Of a DNA stretch of 64,000 nt, positions 51,278-59,866 are shown piece by piece (the stretch's first letter is position 1; the number at the start of each line of letters is the position of its first letter). A program made the position numbers and the translations under genes. The DNA lies in the NCBI RefSeq assembly GCF_002159945.1, contig NZ_NFJQ01000008.1, forward strand, positions 62,001-126,000, written 5' to 3'. A model generated the notes under the pieces. It was not told the DNA's origin and did not search any database. It worked only from the letters and a program-made list of their open reading frames with translations. The DNA is from Cloacibacillus sp. An23. Lineage in GTDB: Bacteria > Synergistota > Synergistia > Synergistales > Synergistaceae.

Positions 51278-52001
51278 GGAAATGGCGAAAAAGGTCGCCG
51301 CGCTCATACGCGGCGGAGGCGTTGTCATATTCAGCGGAGCCGGGCTCAGCACGGAGTCCGGACTCCAGGATTTCCGCTCGAAGGACGGTATATGGGCGCA
51401 CGCCGACCCTGCGCGTCTCGCCTCCGTGGGCGTACTCGAAAACAACTACGACGAATTTCTCGAATTTTACAAAGCGCGCCTCTTCGTCCCCGACGAGGTG
51501 CAGCCCAACGTGGGGCATAAGCTCATAGCCGAATGGGAAAAGCGCGGCCTCGTAGACGGCGTCGTCACGCAGAACGTAGACCGGCTGCACCAGAAGGCCG
51601 GCTCTGTCAACGTGTTGGAGCTGCACGGCAGCCTCGAGCCCGTCTACTGCCACAGATGCGGCAAGACGGGGGACAGGGAGGCCTTCCTCGCGGGGCGTCC
51701 GTGCGAGTTCTGCGGCGGGCACCTGCGCCCGAGCGTCGTGCTCTTCGGAGAAATGCTGCCGCAGAAGGCGCTCGCCGTAGCCGACAGGCTCAGCGGGCGC
51801 TGCCGCACGTTCATAGTGCTCGGCTCGTCTCTTGTCGTCTCTCCAGCCAACTACTTCCCGCAGCAGGCTAAGATGAACGGCGCGAACCTCGTGATAATCA
51901 ACCGCGAACCTACTCCGCTCGACAGGATGGCCGACGTCGTCGTCCACGAGGGGATAGGCGCTTTCCTGACGGAAGTGGAGAAGTACGTGGAACTTCCGTA
52001 A
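51270..52001 (+). CDS. NAD-dependent protein deacylase (sirtuin, Sir2 family)
   Basis: A 243-residue sirtuin. The NAD-binding motif is GAGLSTESGLQDFRS near residue 21; the catalytic histidine lies in TQNVDRLHQKAGSVNVLELHG; the zinc ligands are CHRCG and CEFCGG; and VLGSSLVVSPAN and IINREPTPLD follow. It removes acyl groups from lysines with NAD. I chose ATG 51270 after GGAGGAG; the longer frame from 51246 is not needed. Confidence 0.93.
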   Translation: MSEEMAKKVAALIRGGGVVIFSGAGLSTESGLQDFRSKDGIWAHADPARLASVGVLENNYDEFLEFYKARLFVPDEVQPNVGHKLIAEWEKRGLVDGVVTQNVDRLHQKAGSVNVLELHGSLEPVYCHRCGKTGDREAFLAGRPCEFCGGHLRPSVVLFGEMLPQKALAVADRLSGRCRTFIVLGSSLVVSPANYFPQQAKMNGANLVIINREPTPLDRMADVVVHEGIGAFLTEVEKYVELP

Positions 52002-52211
52002 AAAACGCCGCAAACCACAGAAATACGAACAAAATCAACGAGCCGCCGGACGAACGAAAGGCGGCCCGTTCCGTATAGCGCAGCGAGGCGGCAAAAAACG
52101 GAAGCCGAGTCCGGCTGGCGAGACGAGGACTTTTGCGGATCTTGCTCCGGCGCGTTCTATTATGGGCGGAGCCGGGTAGTTGGCGAAGCCGCTCCGCGTC
52201 CACGGCGCGCG

Positions 52212-53531
52212 CTACGTGGACGCCGGCGGGAGCTGCGATATGCGCGCGGCCAGGCGCCCTGCGGCTGCGGTCAGCATGCTGCTGGTTTCATCAATTCCGT
52301 ATTTGTCGGACTTTACAGACAGGTCGTAATTTTCGGCCTTCCCCCATTCCGTGTGTGTGAAATACAGGCAATGCGCTGCGCGCTCCTTTTCCACCTTCGA
52401 TATCTGCGCACGGGCCGCCCCCCTTGTAAGGCCGTCCCTCGCCATCACGCGCCTGATCTTCGCCTCCGCGCCGGCTGTTATAAAGACGTGCAGCACGTTC
52501 TTATGCCCGCGCAGGATATGGCCGGCGAGCCTTCCCACTATGACGCAGGAGCCGCGTGACGCAATCTCGTTGATGACCCTTTCTTCAATATGGAACAGAC
52601 GCTCGGCCTTCGGTTTGTCGCGATCTGGCAATGCCGGAACGTACCACGAATAGAGTTTATACTGCGAGGGCGTCATTTTTTCGTCGAACTCGCGCACGAA
52701 ATCCTCCGTATAGCCGCCCTCCTGGGCGAACATGCGGATCAGCTCCGCGTCGTAATACGGCACGCCCAGGGCTTCCGCGATTTTTTTACCGATATTTCGC
52801 CCGCCGCTGCCGTACTCGCGCGAAATCGCGATTATCAGATTGCCTGAAGGAATGCCGGCCGGTTTTGCCGCCTCTTCCGTCCGCGGGAAAATCCTGTTCG
52901 CAGCGCCGGAGAACAGACGCGCGTAGATCTTCACGATAGAGCCGACAAGCAGCGCAGAGGCCGCCGTGCCCTCGCGCACGCCCGCGAGCCCGCCGAGAAA
53001 GATCAGACAGAGAGCCGCGGCCGCAGCAGACATAGTTACGTCCAGGAACACTCGGAGCGTCACATACTCCTTCTTCAGCGCCCGAGACAAGGCGCGCACA
53101 AAACCGTCGTATGGCAGCATCGCCACGTCGGCTATCACCTCTAGATAAGCGCCAAGCGATATGACGCAGCATCCGGCAAGCAGCGCCGCGGCCTTTGCTG
53201 CGTAGCTCGCCGGATTGAGCGCCCACAGGAGGGACATCGCGGCGTCCACGGAATAGCCGAAGAGAAAAGTCAGCGCGGCCTCGATCATAATCTGAGCCTT
53301 GACGCATTTCCTGCCCTCTATCGCGGCCTGAGACGCGACGAGCGTGAGATTGAAAATCACTATCCATATACCGAGCGTCAGTCTTCCGCTGATCAGCGAC
53401 AGACTGTATGGAATCGCCGCTATAGGCGAAGTTCCGAGCGCCGCCTTCGTTATCAGCGCGACCCCGAAGGCTGTGAGAACCAGCCCTATAAGAAAAACAA
53501 AATAACGTTTTATCGTCTCTAATGTAATCAT
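52212..53531 (-). CDS. YczE-like membrane protein fused to a cytidylate kinase-like domain
   Basis: A 439-residue fusion. Residues 1-205 are a YczE/DUF6198-type membrane domain with about six hydrophobic segments (FVFLIGLVLTAFGVALITKAALGTSPIAAIPYSLS is the family start). Residues 225-430 are a cytidylate kinase-like P-loop domain (IAISREYGSGGRNIGKKIAEALGVPYYDAELI as Walker A region, then VIVGRLAGHILRG). The result is a membrane-tethered nucleoside/nucleotide kinase or P-loop sensor of unknown role. ATG 53531 follows GGGGGCAG. Confidence 0.82.
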   Translation of the reverse strand: MITLETIKRYFVFLIGLVLTAFGVALITKAALGTSPIAAIPYSLSLISGRLTLGIWIVIFNLTLVASQAAIEGRKCVKAQIMIEAALTFLFGYSVDAAMSLLWALNPASYAAKAAALLAGCCVISLGAYLEVIADVAMLPYDGFVRALSRALKKEYVTLRVFLDVTMSAAAAALCLIFLGGLAGVREGTAASALLVGSIVKIYARLFSGAANRIFPRTEEAAKPAGIPSGNLIIAISREYGSGGRNIGKKIAEALGVPYYDAELIRMFAQEGGYTEDFVREFDEKMTPSQYKLYSWYVPALPDRDKPKAERLFHIEERVINEIASRGSCVIVGRLAGHILRGHKNVLHVFITAGAEAKIRRVMARDGLTRGAARAQISKVEKERAAHCLYFTHTEWGKAENYDLSVKSDKYGIDETSSMLTAAAGRLAARISQLPPAST

Positions 53532-53841
53532 TTCTGCCCCCTTATAAATAATACCGCTGCTGAATTTCAAAAGAGAAACAGGCGCACATTCTGTAACGCC
53601 GCGCTCCGGCGCGCCGCCGGTTTTGCGCGCGTCAGTCTGCTCATGTCTGTCCGCCGCGCTTTACGGCGGACGCGGAACGCCGCGTCTTTTCACTTCGATA
53701 CCGGCGTTACTGCCGGAAAAATTTGTAAAAGGCTCCGCTCCGCATGCCGAAGCGCACGTGAGGCGGACGGCGCGCGAAAACAGGCGGGGCTGAACCGAAC
53801 GCTACGCTTAACGCAGTTTCGTGGCTGCCTTCCGCCTGCTT
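53532..53841. other. Intergenic region, no gene seen
   Basis: About 310 bases between two minus-strand genes. GTCCGCCG and CGGCGGAC can form an 8-bp hairpin (53647-53669) without a T run. No other feature is supported. Confidence 0.5.
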
Positions 53842-54273
53842 TTACGTTTTTTGCTCTTCGATATTTTTTATAATTTTATCAAGAGTGAAATACAAAGCCT
53901 TTTTCTCTTCGTCCGATAAACCGGACAGAAGGCCTGCGCCGAGAGCGCTTCCCTTTTTCTTTAATTCTGAGCAGAGCTTCCGCCCCTTCTCGGTAAGATA
54001 AGTCCGCTTTCCCCTCGCGTCATCGCCGACGACGGCGTAAAGCAGCCCCTTCTCCTTCATGCGCTCCACGATGCCGCGCGCCGCTTGATGGCTGACTGAG
54101 AGATAATCCTTCAAATCGGCGGCGAGCGCCCCGGCGTGCCTGTCGAAAAACAGAAGCGTCTCCGACTGCACCGTCGTCAGTCCGAAACGCTTCAAATCGG
54201 CGTCGCGCGTCGCCAGCACCATATTGCCGATTCTCAGAATCCTGCGCTCGATTATAAAATCCTCTTCCGTCAT
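53842..54273 (-). CDS. MarR-family transcriptional regulator
   Basis: A 143-residue winged-helix regulator. Family elements are FGLTTVQSETLLFFDRH, LKDYLSVSHQAARGIVERMKEKGLL (recognition helix) and the wing GDDARGKRTYLTEKGRKL. ATG 54273 follows AGGAGGAGCA. Its promoter carries a palindrome just after the -10 box, so it probably represses itself. Neighbours give no clear target; gpsA upstream has its own terminator. Confidence 0.92.
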   Translation of the reverse strand: MTEEDFIIERRILRIGNMVLATRDADLKRFGLTTVQSETLLFFDRHAGALAADLKDYLSVSHQAARGIVERMKEKGLLYAVVGDDARGKRTYLTEKGRKLCSELKKKGSALGAGLLSGLSDEEKKALYFTLDKIIKNIEEQKT

Positions 54274-54294
54274 TGCTCCTCCTGAAAAAGCAAA

Positions 54295-54339
54295 ATACAA
54301 TATGTTGTATATTAAAAAACCGCCACACTGCAATGTCAA
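54295..54339 (-). promoter_or_regulatory. Promoter and operator of the MarR-family gene
   Basis: On the minus strand TTGACA (54339-54334), 17 bases and TTTAAT (54316-54311) form a promoter. The palindrome ATACAA-TATG-TTGTAT (54295-54310) lies directly after it, a position fit for repression. Confidence 0.7.
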
Positions 54340-54384
54340 GCAAAAAACTGCCGCCGCGCGTCTCTTATAAAATATCGGGGCGCG

Positions 54385-54420
54385 ATAAAAAAGCGCCGCG
54401 GCGTTAAGCCTGCGGCGCTT
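54385..54420 (-). terminator. Terminator of gpsA
   Basis: AAGCGCCGC (54391-54399) and GCGGCGCTT (54412-54420) form a 9-bp stem; on the minus strand a run of T follows. Confidence 0.85.
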
Positions 54421-54465
54421 GCGCGTTTCTTGCTTTCTCGGCGCGCTGGAGACGCTGCGCGGAAA

Positions 54466-55461
54466 TTACAGTCTCATCTCGGGCTTCAGCGGACGCGCGA
54501 ATAGCTCCTCGATAAGCTTCTGAGGACGTTCCCCCTTATAGAGCACACGGTAGACGGCCTCGGCTATCGGCATCTCGACTCCGAACTGCTTGCTGTTCTC
54601 GACGACGGCCCGCACCGTGTAGGCGCCCTCCGCTACCTGCCCGAGCGAGCCGGCGGCCTCCTCGAAGCTCATGCCGCTGCCTATCGCGAGGCCGAGGCGG
54701 AAGTTGCGCGAGTACATGCTGTAGCATGTGACGATGAGGTCGCCGACTCCGGCGAGCCCCGAGAGGGTGAGAGGCGAAGCGCCGAGCTTAGCGCCGAAGC
54801 GCATTATCTCGGCGAGTCCGCGCGAGGCGAGCGCCGCCATTGCGTTGTCTCCGAGGTCGAGCGCCTTCGCTATGCCCGCCGCTATCGCGTATATGTTCTT
54901 CGTCGCGCCGCCGACCTCGAGGCCGACGACGTCCGTCCCGGTGTAGACGCGGAAGTTGTTGCCGCTGACGATTTGCTGCCAGCCCTTCGCCTCTTCTTCG
55001 TCTGCTGAGGCGAGCGCGACGGTCGTCGGGCGGCCTATCAGGACCTCTTCCGCGTGGCTGGGGCCGGAGAGGGCGGAATATTTGAGGAACGGGCAGCATT
55101 CAGCGTAGACCTTGTGAAGCAGGTCGCCGGTCGAGATCTCTATGCCCTTCGCCAGATTGAGGATATGCCCTTCGCGTTCTCCGCGCGCGGCTATCTTCTC
55201 GCAGACCTCGCGCACGAACTGCGTCGGTATCGCCATTATGTAACGGTCGGAGAAAGCGAGCGCGGCGTCTAAGTCGGTCGTGCAGTTGACGGCGCGCGGC
55301 AGCTCTGTGTCGCGGAAGCAGAAGTTGTTGCGCCGCGTCTCCGTTATCGCCTTCGCCTGGCTTTCGTCTATCGTCCACATCAGAGCTTCGTTGCCGAGCG
55401 ACGCGAGGTGTACGGCCATCGCCGTTCCGAAGCTTCCCGCGCCGAGGATCGTTATATTCAT
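54466..55461 (-). CDS. gpsA: Glycerol-3-phosphate dehydrogenase [NAD(P)+]
   Basis: A 331-residue GpsA. The nucleotide fold opens with ITILGAGSFGTAMAVHLASLG; the catalytic lysine is in EVGGATKNIYAIAAGI; and LSGLAGVGDLIVTCYS is the conserved late block. It reduces dihydroxyacetone phosphate to glycerol-3-phosphate for phospholipid synthesis, fitting with psd-pssA elsewhere in the window. I placed the start at ATG 55461 (GGGGGAACAA upstream), not at the longer frame. Confidence 0.96.
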   Translation of the reverse strand: MNITILGAGSFGTAMAVHLASLGNEALMWTIDESQAKAITETRRNNFCFRDTELPRAVNCTTDLDAALAFSDRYIMAIPTQFVREVCEKIAARGEREGHILNLAKGIEISTGDLLHKVYAECCPFLKYSALSGPSHAEEVLIGRPTTVALASADEEEAKGWQQIVSGNNFRVYTGTDVVGLEVGGATKNIYAIAAGIAKALDLGDNAMAALASRGLAEIMRFGAKLGASPLTLSGLAGVGDLIVTCYSMYSRNFRLGLAIGSGMSFEEAAGSLGQVAEGAYTVRAVVENSKQFGVEMPIAEAVYRVLYKGERPQKLIEELFARPLKPEMRL

Positions 55462-56000
55462 GTTTGTTCCCCCGTTCACCATTGTTCGCCGCGCGGAGGC
55501 GCGGTCTAGGACTTTTTTCATTATAGCACAGAGCTCTTGGCGCACGCCGCGCGGCGCGCCTGGCCTTGCGTGGCGCCTGCGACGGGGCGTTGCTTATATA
55601 TTGTATGAACTTTTATAAAAATTACATGTCGCCATGCAAATCTTTTGCGCCCGGTGAAACGGGGCGGGCCCTGCCTGGCCTCCGCTCCGTATCGCGTAAC
55701 CTCATATTGCGGCATATCGCTTCGTTTAGTCTTGGTATTTAAGGCGGATGTCCCGCATAGAAGATTCACGGAACGACGGCGTTTTTATGAAAAAGCAAGT
55801 AAATATAAACGGGCGCAAAGCGAAGCGGAACGGCAGAACTTCGCCGTCCCGCCTTTTATTACGAGCCGCCGCGTACCCCTGGCAGAATCGCGGCGGCGCG
55901 CAAAGCGTTTTTGCTCGGCGTAGGCGTTTCAACTCTCGCGCCCGCGCCGGCGCGGATTAGAGACCGGAGCGGAGAGCAGCCGCTCCTGCCTCTGTTTTCG
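55462..56000. other. Intergenic region, no gene seen
   Basis: About 540 bases between gpsA and the adhesin gene, both on the minus strand. It holds the second copy of the dispersed repeat (55607-55796). Short frames here look random and lack ribosome sites. Confidence 0.55.
55607..55796 (+). repeat. Dispersed intergenic repeat, copy B
   Basis: Aligns with 5479-5675 in the same orientation. The most similar part is the tail AGAAGATTCACGGAACGACGG with TTTTTATGAAAAAG, and the middle block GCATATCGCTTCGTTTAG. Confidence 0.6.
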
Positions 56001-57638
56001 TCAGTTCTTTGCTTCAAGCTGCGACGTGAGCTCGATGATGGTCTGCTTGTTCTGTTCGTTTTCCTCCATCAGCTTCGTGAGCATCGCTTCCATCTCGTCC
56101 ATGCGCTTCTGCATCGAGGCGGCGTCTTTCGCGCGCTTCTTTGACTTCTCGCCGCCCTTGCCGACCGCGAAGCTCACGCCCGCGCGCCCCATAAGGTCGC
56201 CGTCCGAGCATATCGAAGCGCCGAGGTTGAACATCACCGTCTCGCGCGTGTAGTGGAAAACGCCGACCGCGACCGCGTACTCGTCGCGGTACGTGCCGAC
56301 GGCGGCCGAGAGTGTCGTCGGCATATCGGGGTCGTACTGGATCGGGTGAAGCCCAGAGAGAGCCGCGGCGTGCGCGCCGACGATGTTGATGTCCTCGCGC
56401 AGGTTATCCATCTCGCGATAAATATTGTTTTCCATCGTCCCCATACGCTGATAGGCGTCCCAAAGCTGGCCGCCGGTCACGGCGTCGGAGCTTCCGCTGT
56501 AGACGCCGCCGTCTGCGACGTTGGTGAGTTGGCGCTTGATCGTGTCGCTGCCGAACGATACTATGTTGTCGCCCGCCGCCACGGATCCGCTGCCTATCGC
56601 GACGGAATTAGCGCCCAGTGCGTTCGCGTTGCTGCCGATTGCGGTGCTGTTCCTGTTGGATGCCGCAGAGCTGTTCCCGACGGCGGTGCTGTAGTCGCCT
56701 GCGGCCGATGCGCTGTTTCCGATAGCTGTGCTGCTGGTACCGGAAGCCGCGGCGCTGTTTCCGGTGGCAGTGCTTTTATTGCCGGAAGCCAAAGCGCCGC
56801 TGCCAGTAGCGGTGCTTTGGGTGTTGGAAGCGGTCGCACCACTTCCAGTAGCGGTGCTGCTGCCGCCGGAGGCGTTAGCGCTGTTTCCGGTGGCGGTGCT
56901 GCCGCCGCCGGAGGCTTTGGCGCTGTTTCCAGTGGCGGTACTGTTGCTTTCGGAAGCCTCGGCGTTGCTTCCGGTAGCGGTGCTGTTGGTTTTGGAAGCG
57001 GTTGCGTTATTTCCGGTAGCGGTGCTGTTGCCGCCGTTGGCCTTAGCGCTGTTTCCAGTGGCAGTGCTGTTGCCGCCGGAGGCCGTAGCGCTGTACCCGC
57101 TGGCGGTGCTGTTGCCGCTGCTAGCCTTAGCGCCGCTTCCGGTAGCGGTACTCTGGCTGCCGCTGGCTTCGGCGTTGTTTCCGGTAGCAGTGCTGCTGGT
57201 GCTGGAAGCCTTAGCGCCGCTTCCTGTTGCTGTGCTGTCGCGTTCGGAAGCCGCAGCGTTGTACCCAGTAGCGGTGCTGTTGTTTTTATCAGCTGTAGCG
57301 CCGTTGCCGGTGGCAGTACTCTGGTTGCCAATAGCTTGAGAGCCGCTTCCGGTAGCTGTGCTGTCGAAACCGGATGCGTTTGCGTTGTTTCCGGCGGCGG
57401 TGCTGTTGCTGTTAGAAGCATTAGCGGCGTTACCTATAGCGGTGGTTTTGTTGCCGGATGCGTTAGCGTTGTTTCCTATAGCAGTTGTGTTCGTCCCCGT
57501 CGCGCTCGCGTTATTGCCATACTGAATATTGTCGGCGAGCGCCGCGCCGCTGAACGCCGACGCGCCGAGCATCAGCGCGGCGGCGAAGACCGCGAGCGGC
57601 TTTATATGGGCCTTTTTATGTTTTGTAAACGAAGTCAT
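56001..57638 (-). CDS. YadA-like trimeric autotransporter adhesin with C-terminal coiled-coil extension
   Basis: A 545-residue surface protein. The signal peptide runs to about residue 36 (FAAALMLGASAFSGAALA). Residues about 40-365 are some two dozen 14-residue head repeats of the type STATGNNAxASGxN, which build the YadA-type left-handed roll. About 365-410: neck and short stalk (VAAGDNIVSFGSDTIKRQLTNVADG). About 410-494: YadA membrane anchor (GAHAAALSGLHPIQYDPD to GRAGVSFAVGK). The anchor normally ends the protein; here a 51-residue charged, heptad-like tail follows (MQKRMDEMEAMLTKLMEENEQNK). Such adhesins bind host or surface ligands and need an outer membrane. Confidence 0.9.
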   Translation of the reverse strand: MTSFTKHKKAHIKPLAVFAAALMLGASAFSGAALADNIQYGNNASATGTNTTAIGNNANASGNKTTAIGNAANASNSNSTAAGNNANASGFDSTATGSGSQAIGNQSTATGNGATADKNNSTATGYNAAASERDSTATGSGAKASSTSSTATGNNAEASGSQSTATGSGAKASSGNSTASGYSATASGGNSTATGNSAKANGGNSTATGNNATASKTNSTATGSNAEASESNSTATGNSAKASGGGSTATGNSANASGGSSTATGSGATASNTQSTATGSGALASGNKSTATGNSAAASGTSSTAIGNSASAAGDYSTAVGNSSAASNRNSTAIGSNANALGANSVAIGSGSVAAGDNIVSFGSDTIKRQLTNVADGGVYSGSSDAVTGGQLWDAYQRMGTMENNIYREMDNLREDINIVGAHAAALSGLHPIQYDPDMPTTLSAAVGTYRDEYAVAVGVFHYTRETVMFNLGASICSDGDLMGRAGVSFAVGKGGEKSKKRAKDAASMQKRMDEMEAMLTKLMEENEQNKQTIIELTSQLEAKN

Positions 57639-58006
57639 CTGTTTGACCTTCCTTTCCTTGATTTATCCGCGTCCGGCTGTTTCTGCGCGAACGCGCAAAT
57701 TTTGTGCTCATGCGTGTTTTCTGCCTGTCTTTCATATTTTCGGCAAAAGGGCAAAATACCAACAGCGGCGGCGCGTTCCTAAATTTTTCGCGCGCCGTGC
57801 GGAGTTCGGTTTTGTACGGAAAGACAGCAAAAGGAGAGAAAGCGTGCGGCGGCTGTGCGCCATCTTCGTGCGCTATGAATCGTCCGCGAACGGCTGGTAT
57901 TGCATCGGCGCGGGGCGCGCGGCGACAGCGGCGTGTGCGCGCCGTATTTTATGGTTTGTTTCTATATATGTATATTGATAGTAGCTATTTAGTCTGGAAT
58001 GCAAAC

Positions 58007-58016
58007 GGGGGGGGGG
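58007..58016 (+). repeat. Homopolymeric G(10) tract
   Basis: Ten consecutive G on the plus strand, the longest homopolymer I noticed in the window. TATAAT lies right beside it on the minus strand (plus-strand ATTATA at 58019-58024). Confidence 0.85.
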
Positions 58017-58551
58017 TAATTATAACATTCATAATCAAGTTGTTACTTACTGTTATCATTTCCGCCTCCCCTTTCATAGTTAAGCTTGAAATGCTGTGCA
58101 GCTGTGCGTTGCATACGCTGCAAAACTGTTGTAATTTACGCTATCGTACCATATAGACGGCAAATTGCAAGAGCGCGCCGCCGCGTTTTACATTTTCCGC
58201 GCCGCCCGCGGCGCGGGGCGGCCGGCGCGGAACGAAGGCGAAGTCAGGCGCGTTCGGAAAAGAGCGCGAGTTTGACGAAAAACCGCTCGCGTGATGAAGA
58301 TTCCGCGCGTTCGGCGAAATTCCCGCAGCGCGTGCGGCTTTTCCGCAAACGCGCGGAGTTTTCCCCGCGACTCGCCGCTTCGCTCGCGCGCGCTGAAGCT
58401 GCGGCGTGTTTACGAAGCTTCGCACGCGCGGCGCTCAGACTGCCGGTTTTTCCTAAAGGGAGCGGATGCCGCGTTTTTCGCCGGAATTGCGTGCGGCGTT
58501 GCCTGCGCCGGGAAATTTAAAAAAAGTGTCCGAAGCGCCGCAGATTGCCAC

Positions 58552-58589
58552 TTGCAGGATTTTGCTATCGATATATAATTATCGATAAT
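58552..58589 (+). promoter_or_regulatory. rex promoter with palindromic ATCGAT sites
   Basis: TTGCAG (58552-58557), 16 bases and TATAAT (58574-58579). The -10 is flanked by ATCGAT at 58567-58572 and 58581-58586; the second is the centre of the 12-base palindrome ATTATCGATAAT (58578-58589). A regulator, perhaps Rex itself, could bind there. Confidence 0.55.
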
Positions 58590-58620
58590 GAAGCAAACAC
58601 GCGACGGGGAGTGAAGGGGT

Positions 58621-59277
58621 ATGACGTCGGGCGAAGCAGCTAAACCTCTTAGTATATCGAGGCAGTCTCTTCAGCGTATGCCGGTCTATCTTGAATTGCT
58701 GAAAAAAATAAAGGCGGATGGCAAAAGCCACGTCTCCGCCGCTTTCATAGCTTCGGAGCTCGGGCTGCATCCCGTGCAGGTGCGGAAGGATCTGGCCTCC
58801 GTCTCGAGCGTTGACGGAAACCCACGCATCGGCTTCGCCCTCGACGGGCTCATAGACGATATGGCGGAGTTCCTCGGCTGCAACAACGCGCACGAGGCGG
58901 TCGTCGCCGGTGTCGGCAATCTCGGGCGCGCTCTGCTTTCGTATAAAAATTTCGACCGCTACGGCTTGGCGGTCATCGCGGGCTTCGACACCTCGCGCGA
59001 CGTAATCGGCACGACGGTGGCGGGCAAGGAGATATTCGACGCGTCGCGCATAGCGGAACTGTGCGCGCGCCTCGGCGTGCATATCGGGATTATAACCGTC
59101 CCGGCGGAGGCGGCGCAGAGCACGTGCGACGCTATGATCGCCGGCGGCGTCCTCGCCGTGTGGAACTTCGCGCCGGTACACCTTTCGGTGCCGGATGGCG
59201 TCATCGTCTCGAATGAGAATCTCGCGGCGTCGTTCGCGGCGCTTTCAAGCCGTCTGAGTCAGGCGAATAAAAAGTAG
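58621..59277 (+). CDS. rex: Redox-sensing transcriptional repressor Rex
   Basis: A 218-residue Rex. The winged-helix N-terminus reads ISRQSLQRMPVYLELLKKIKADGKSHVSAAFIASELGLHPVQVRKDLA; the NADH-binding Rossmann domain has VVAGVGNLGRALLSY and FDTSRDVIG; the C-terminal helix swaps between subunits. It senses the NADH/NAD ratio and usually represses fermentation and hydrogenase genes. It lies directly upstream of hydCBA, its likely target. AGTGAAGGGGT precedes the ATG. Confidence 0.95.
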   Translation: MTSGEAAKPLSISRQSLQRMPVYLELLKKIKADGKSHVSAAFIASELGLHPVQVRKDLASVSSVDGNPRIGFALDGLIDDMAEFLGCNNAHEAVVAGVGNLGRALLSYKNFDRYGLAVIAGFDTSRDVIGTTVAGKEIFDASRIAELCARLGVHIGIITVPAEAAQSTCDAMIAGGVLAVWNFAPVHLSVPDGVIVSNENLAASFAALSSRLSQANKK

Positions 59278-59305
59278 GCGGGCGCGTCAGGCATCCGCCT
59301 TTTTT
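59276..59305 (+). terminator. Terminator after rex
   Basis: AGGCGG (59276-59281) and CCGCCT (59295-59300) pair across a 13-base loop, followed by TTTTT. Confidence 0.7.
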
Positions 59306-59385
59306 GATACTATGTTATAGTCCGGCGCGTTGTGTGGAGGCGCCGCGACTCCGTTCAATCAACCGATTAAGAGAGAGGGATGTGT

Positions 59386-59865
59386 ATGGTGACGGAGAGT
59401 TTTGACTACGCGCCCATCGACAGGATAGTCGAAGAGCACGACGCGCAGGCTACCGCGGTCATTGCGATACTCCAGGATATTCAGGAGCATTACCGCTATC
59501 TGCCGCGTGAGATCTTCCCCTATCTTTCAAAGAAGCTCGGAATGCCGGAGGCGCGCATCTACAGCGTCGCGACCTTCTACGAAAATTTCTCGCTGAATCC
59601 TAAGGGGAAGTTCGTCATCAAGGTCTGCAACGGCACCGCGTGCCACGTCAGGAATTCCATTCCGATACTCGAAAGGCTGCGCTCGGAGCTCGGCCTTTCC
59701 GAGAACAAGGTGACGACGGACGACCTGGGCTTCACCGTCGAGACGGTGTCGTGTCTCGGAGCGTGTGGACTCGCCCCAGTGCTTACCGTCAACGACGAGG
59801 TGCATCCGTCCATGACGCCCGACAAGGCCGCCGAACTCGTGGCGGCTCTCAAGAAGGAGCTTTAG
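59386..59865 (+). CDS. hydC: HydC/NuoE-like [2Fe-2S] subunit of electron-bifurcating hydrogenase
   Basis: A 159-residue thioredoxin-fold [2Fe-2S] protein of the NuoE family. The cluster ligands are the cysteines in KVCNGTACHVR and SCLGACGLAPVL (C-x4-C and C-x3-C). The N-terminal helical part includes QEHYRYLPREIFPYLSKKLGMPEARIYSVATFYENFS. I chose ATG 59386, with GAGGG upstream; ATG 59380 is 6 bases earlier. It is the smallest subunit of the HydABC complex and stands 1 base before hydB. Confidence 0.93.
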   Translation: MVTESFDYAPIDRIVEEHDAQATAVIAILQDIQEHYRYLPREIFPYLSKKLGMPEARIYSVATFYENFSLNPKGKFVIKVCNGTACHVRNSIPILERLRSELGLSENKVTTDDLGFTVETVSCLGACGLAPVLTVNDEVHPSMTPDKAAELVAALKKEL

Positions 59866-59866
59866 C

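Larger units (their letters stand above)
57639..58620. other. Long intergenic region with poly-G tract
   Basis: About 980 bases between the divergent adhesin and rex genes. A run of ten G (58007-58016) lies in an AT-rich part (57950-58060), about 370 bases upstream of the adhesin start. 58150-58500 is very GC-rich with imperfect short repeats (GCGCGTTCGG type). The frames here look random. The rex promoter lies at the right end. Confidence 0.55.

Noticed and set aside
53643-53873. A 76-codon frame between the YczE fusion and MarR genes
   Set aside because: It overlaps the end of the MarR gene, has random composition and no ribosome site.
56580-57500. Regular short repeats that could suggest a CRISPR or satellite array
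   Set aside because: The 42-base period equals the 14-residue head repeat of the YadA-like adhesin, in frame and without spacer/repeat alternation.
56253-57782. A 509-codon open frame antisense to the adhesin gene
   Set aside because: It is a by-product of the 14-residue repeats and codon bias of the adhesin; its peptide is a low-complexity Val/Ala/Gly/Ser string with no ribosome site.
58141-58578. Arg/Ala-rich open frames on both strands in the adhesin-rex gap
   Set aside because: Very GC-rich DNA keeps frames open by chance; no ribosome sites, and the peptides are low in complexity.
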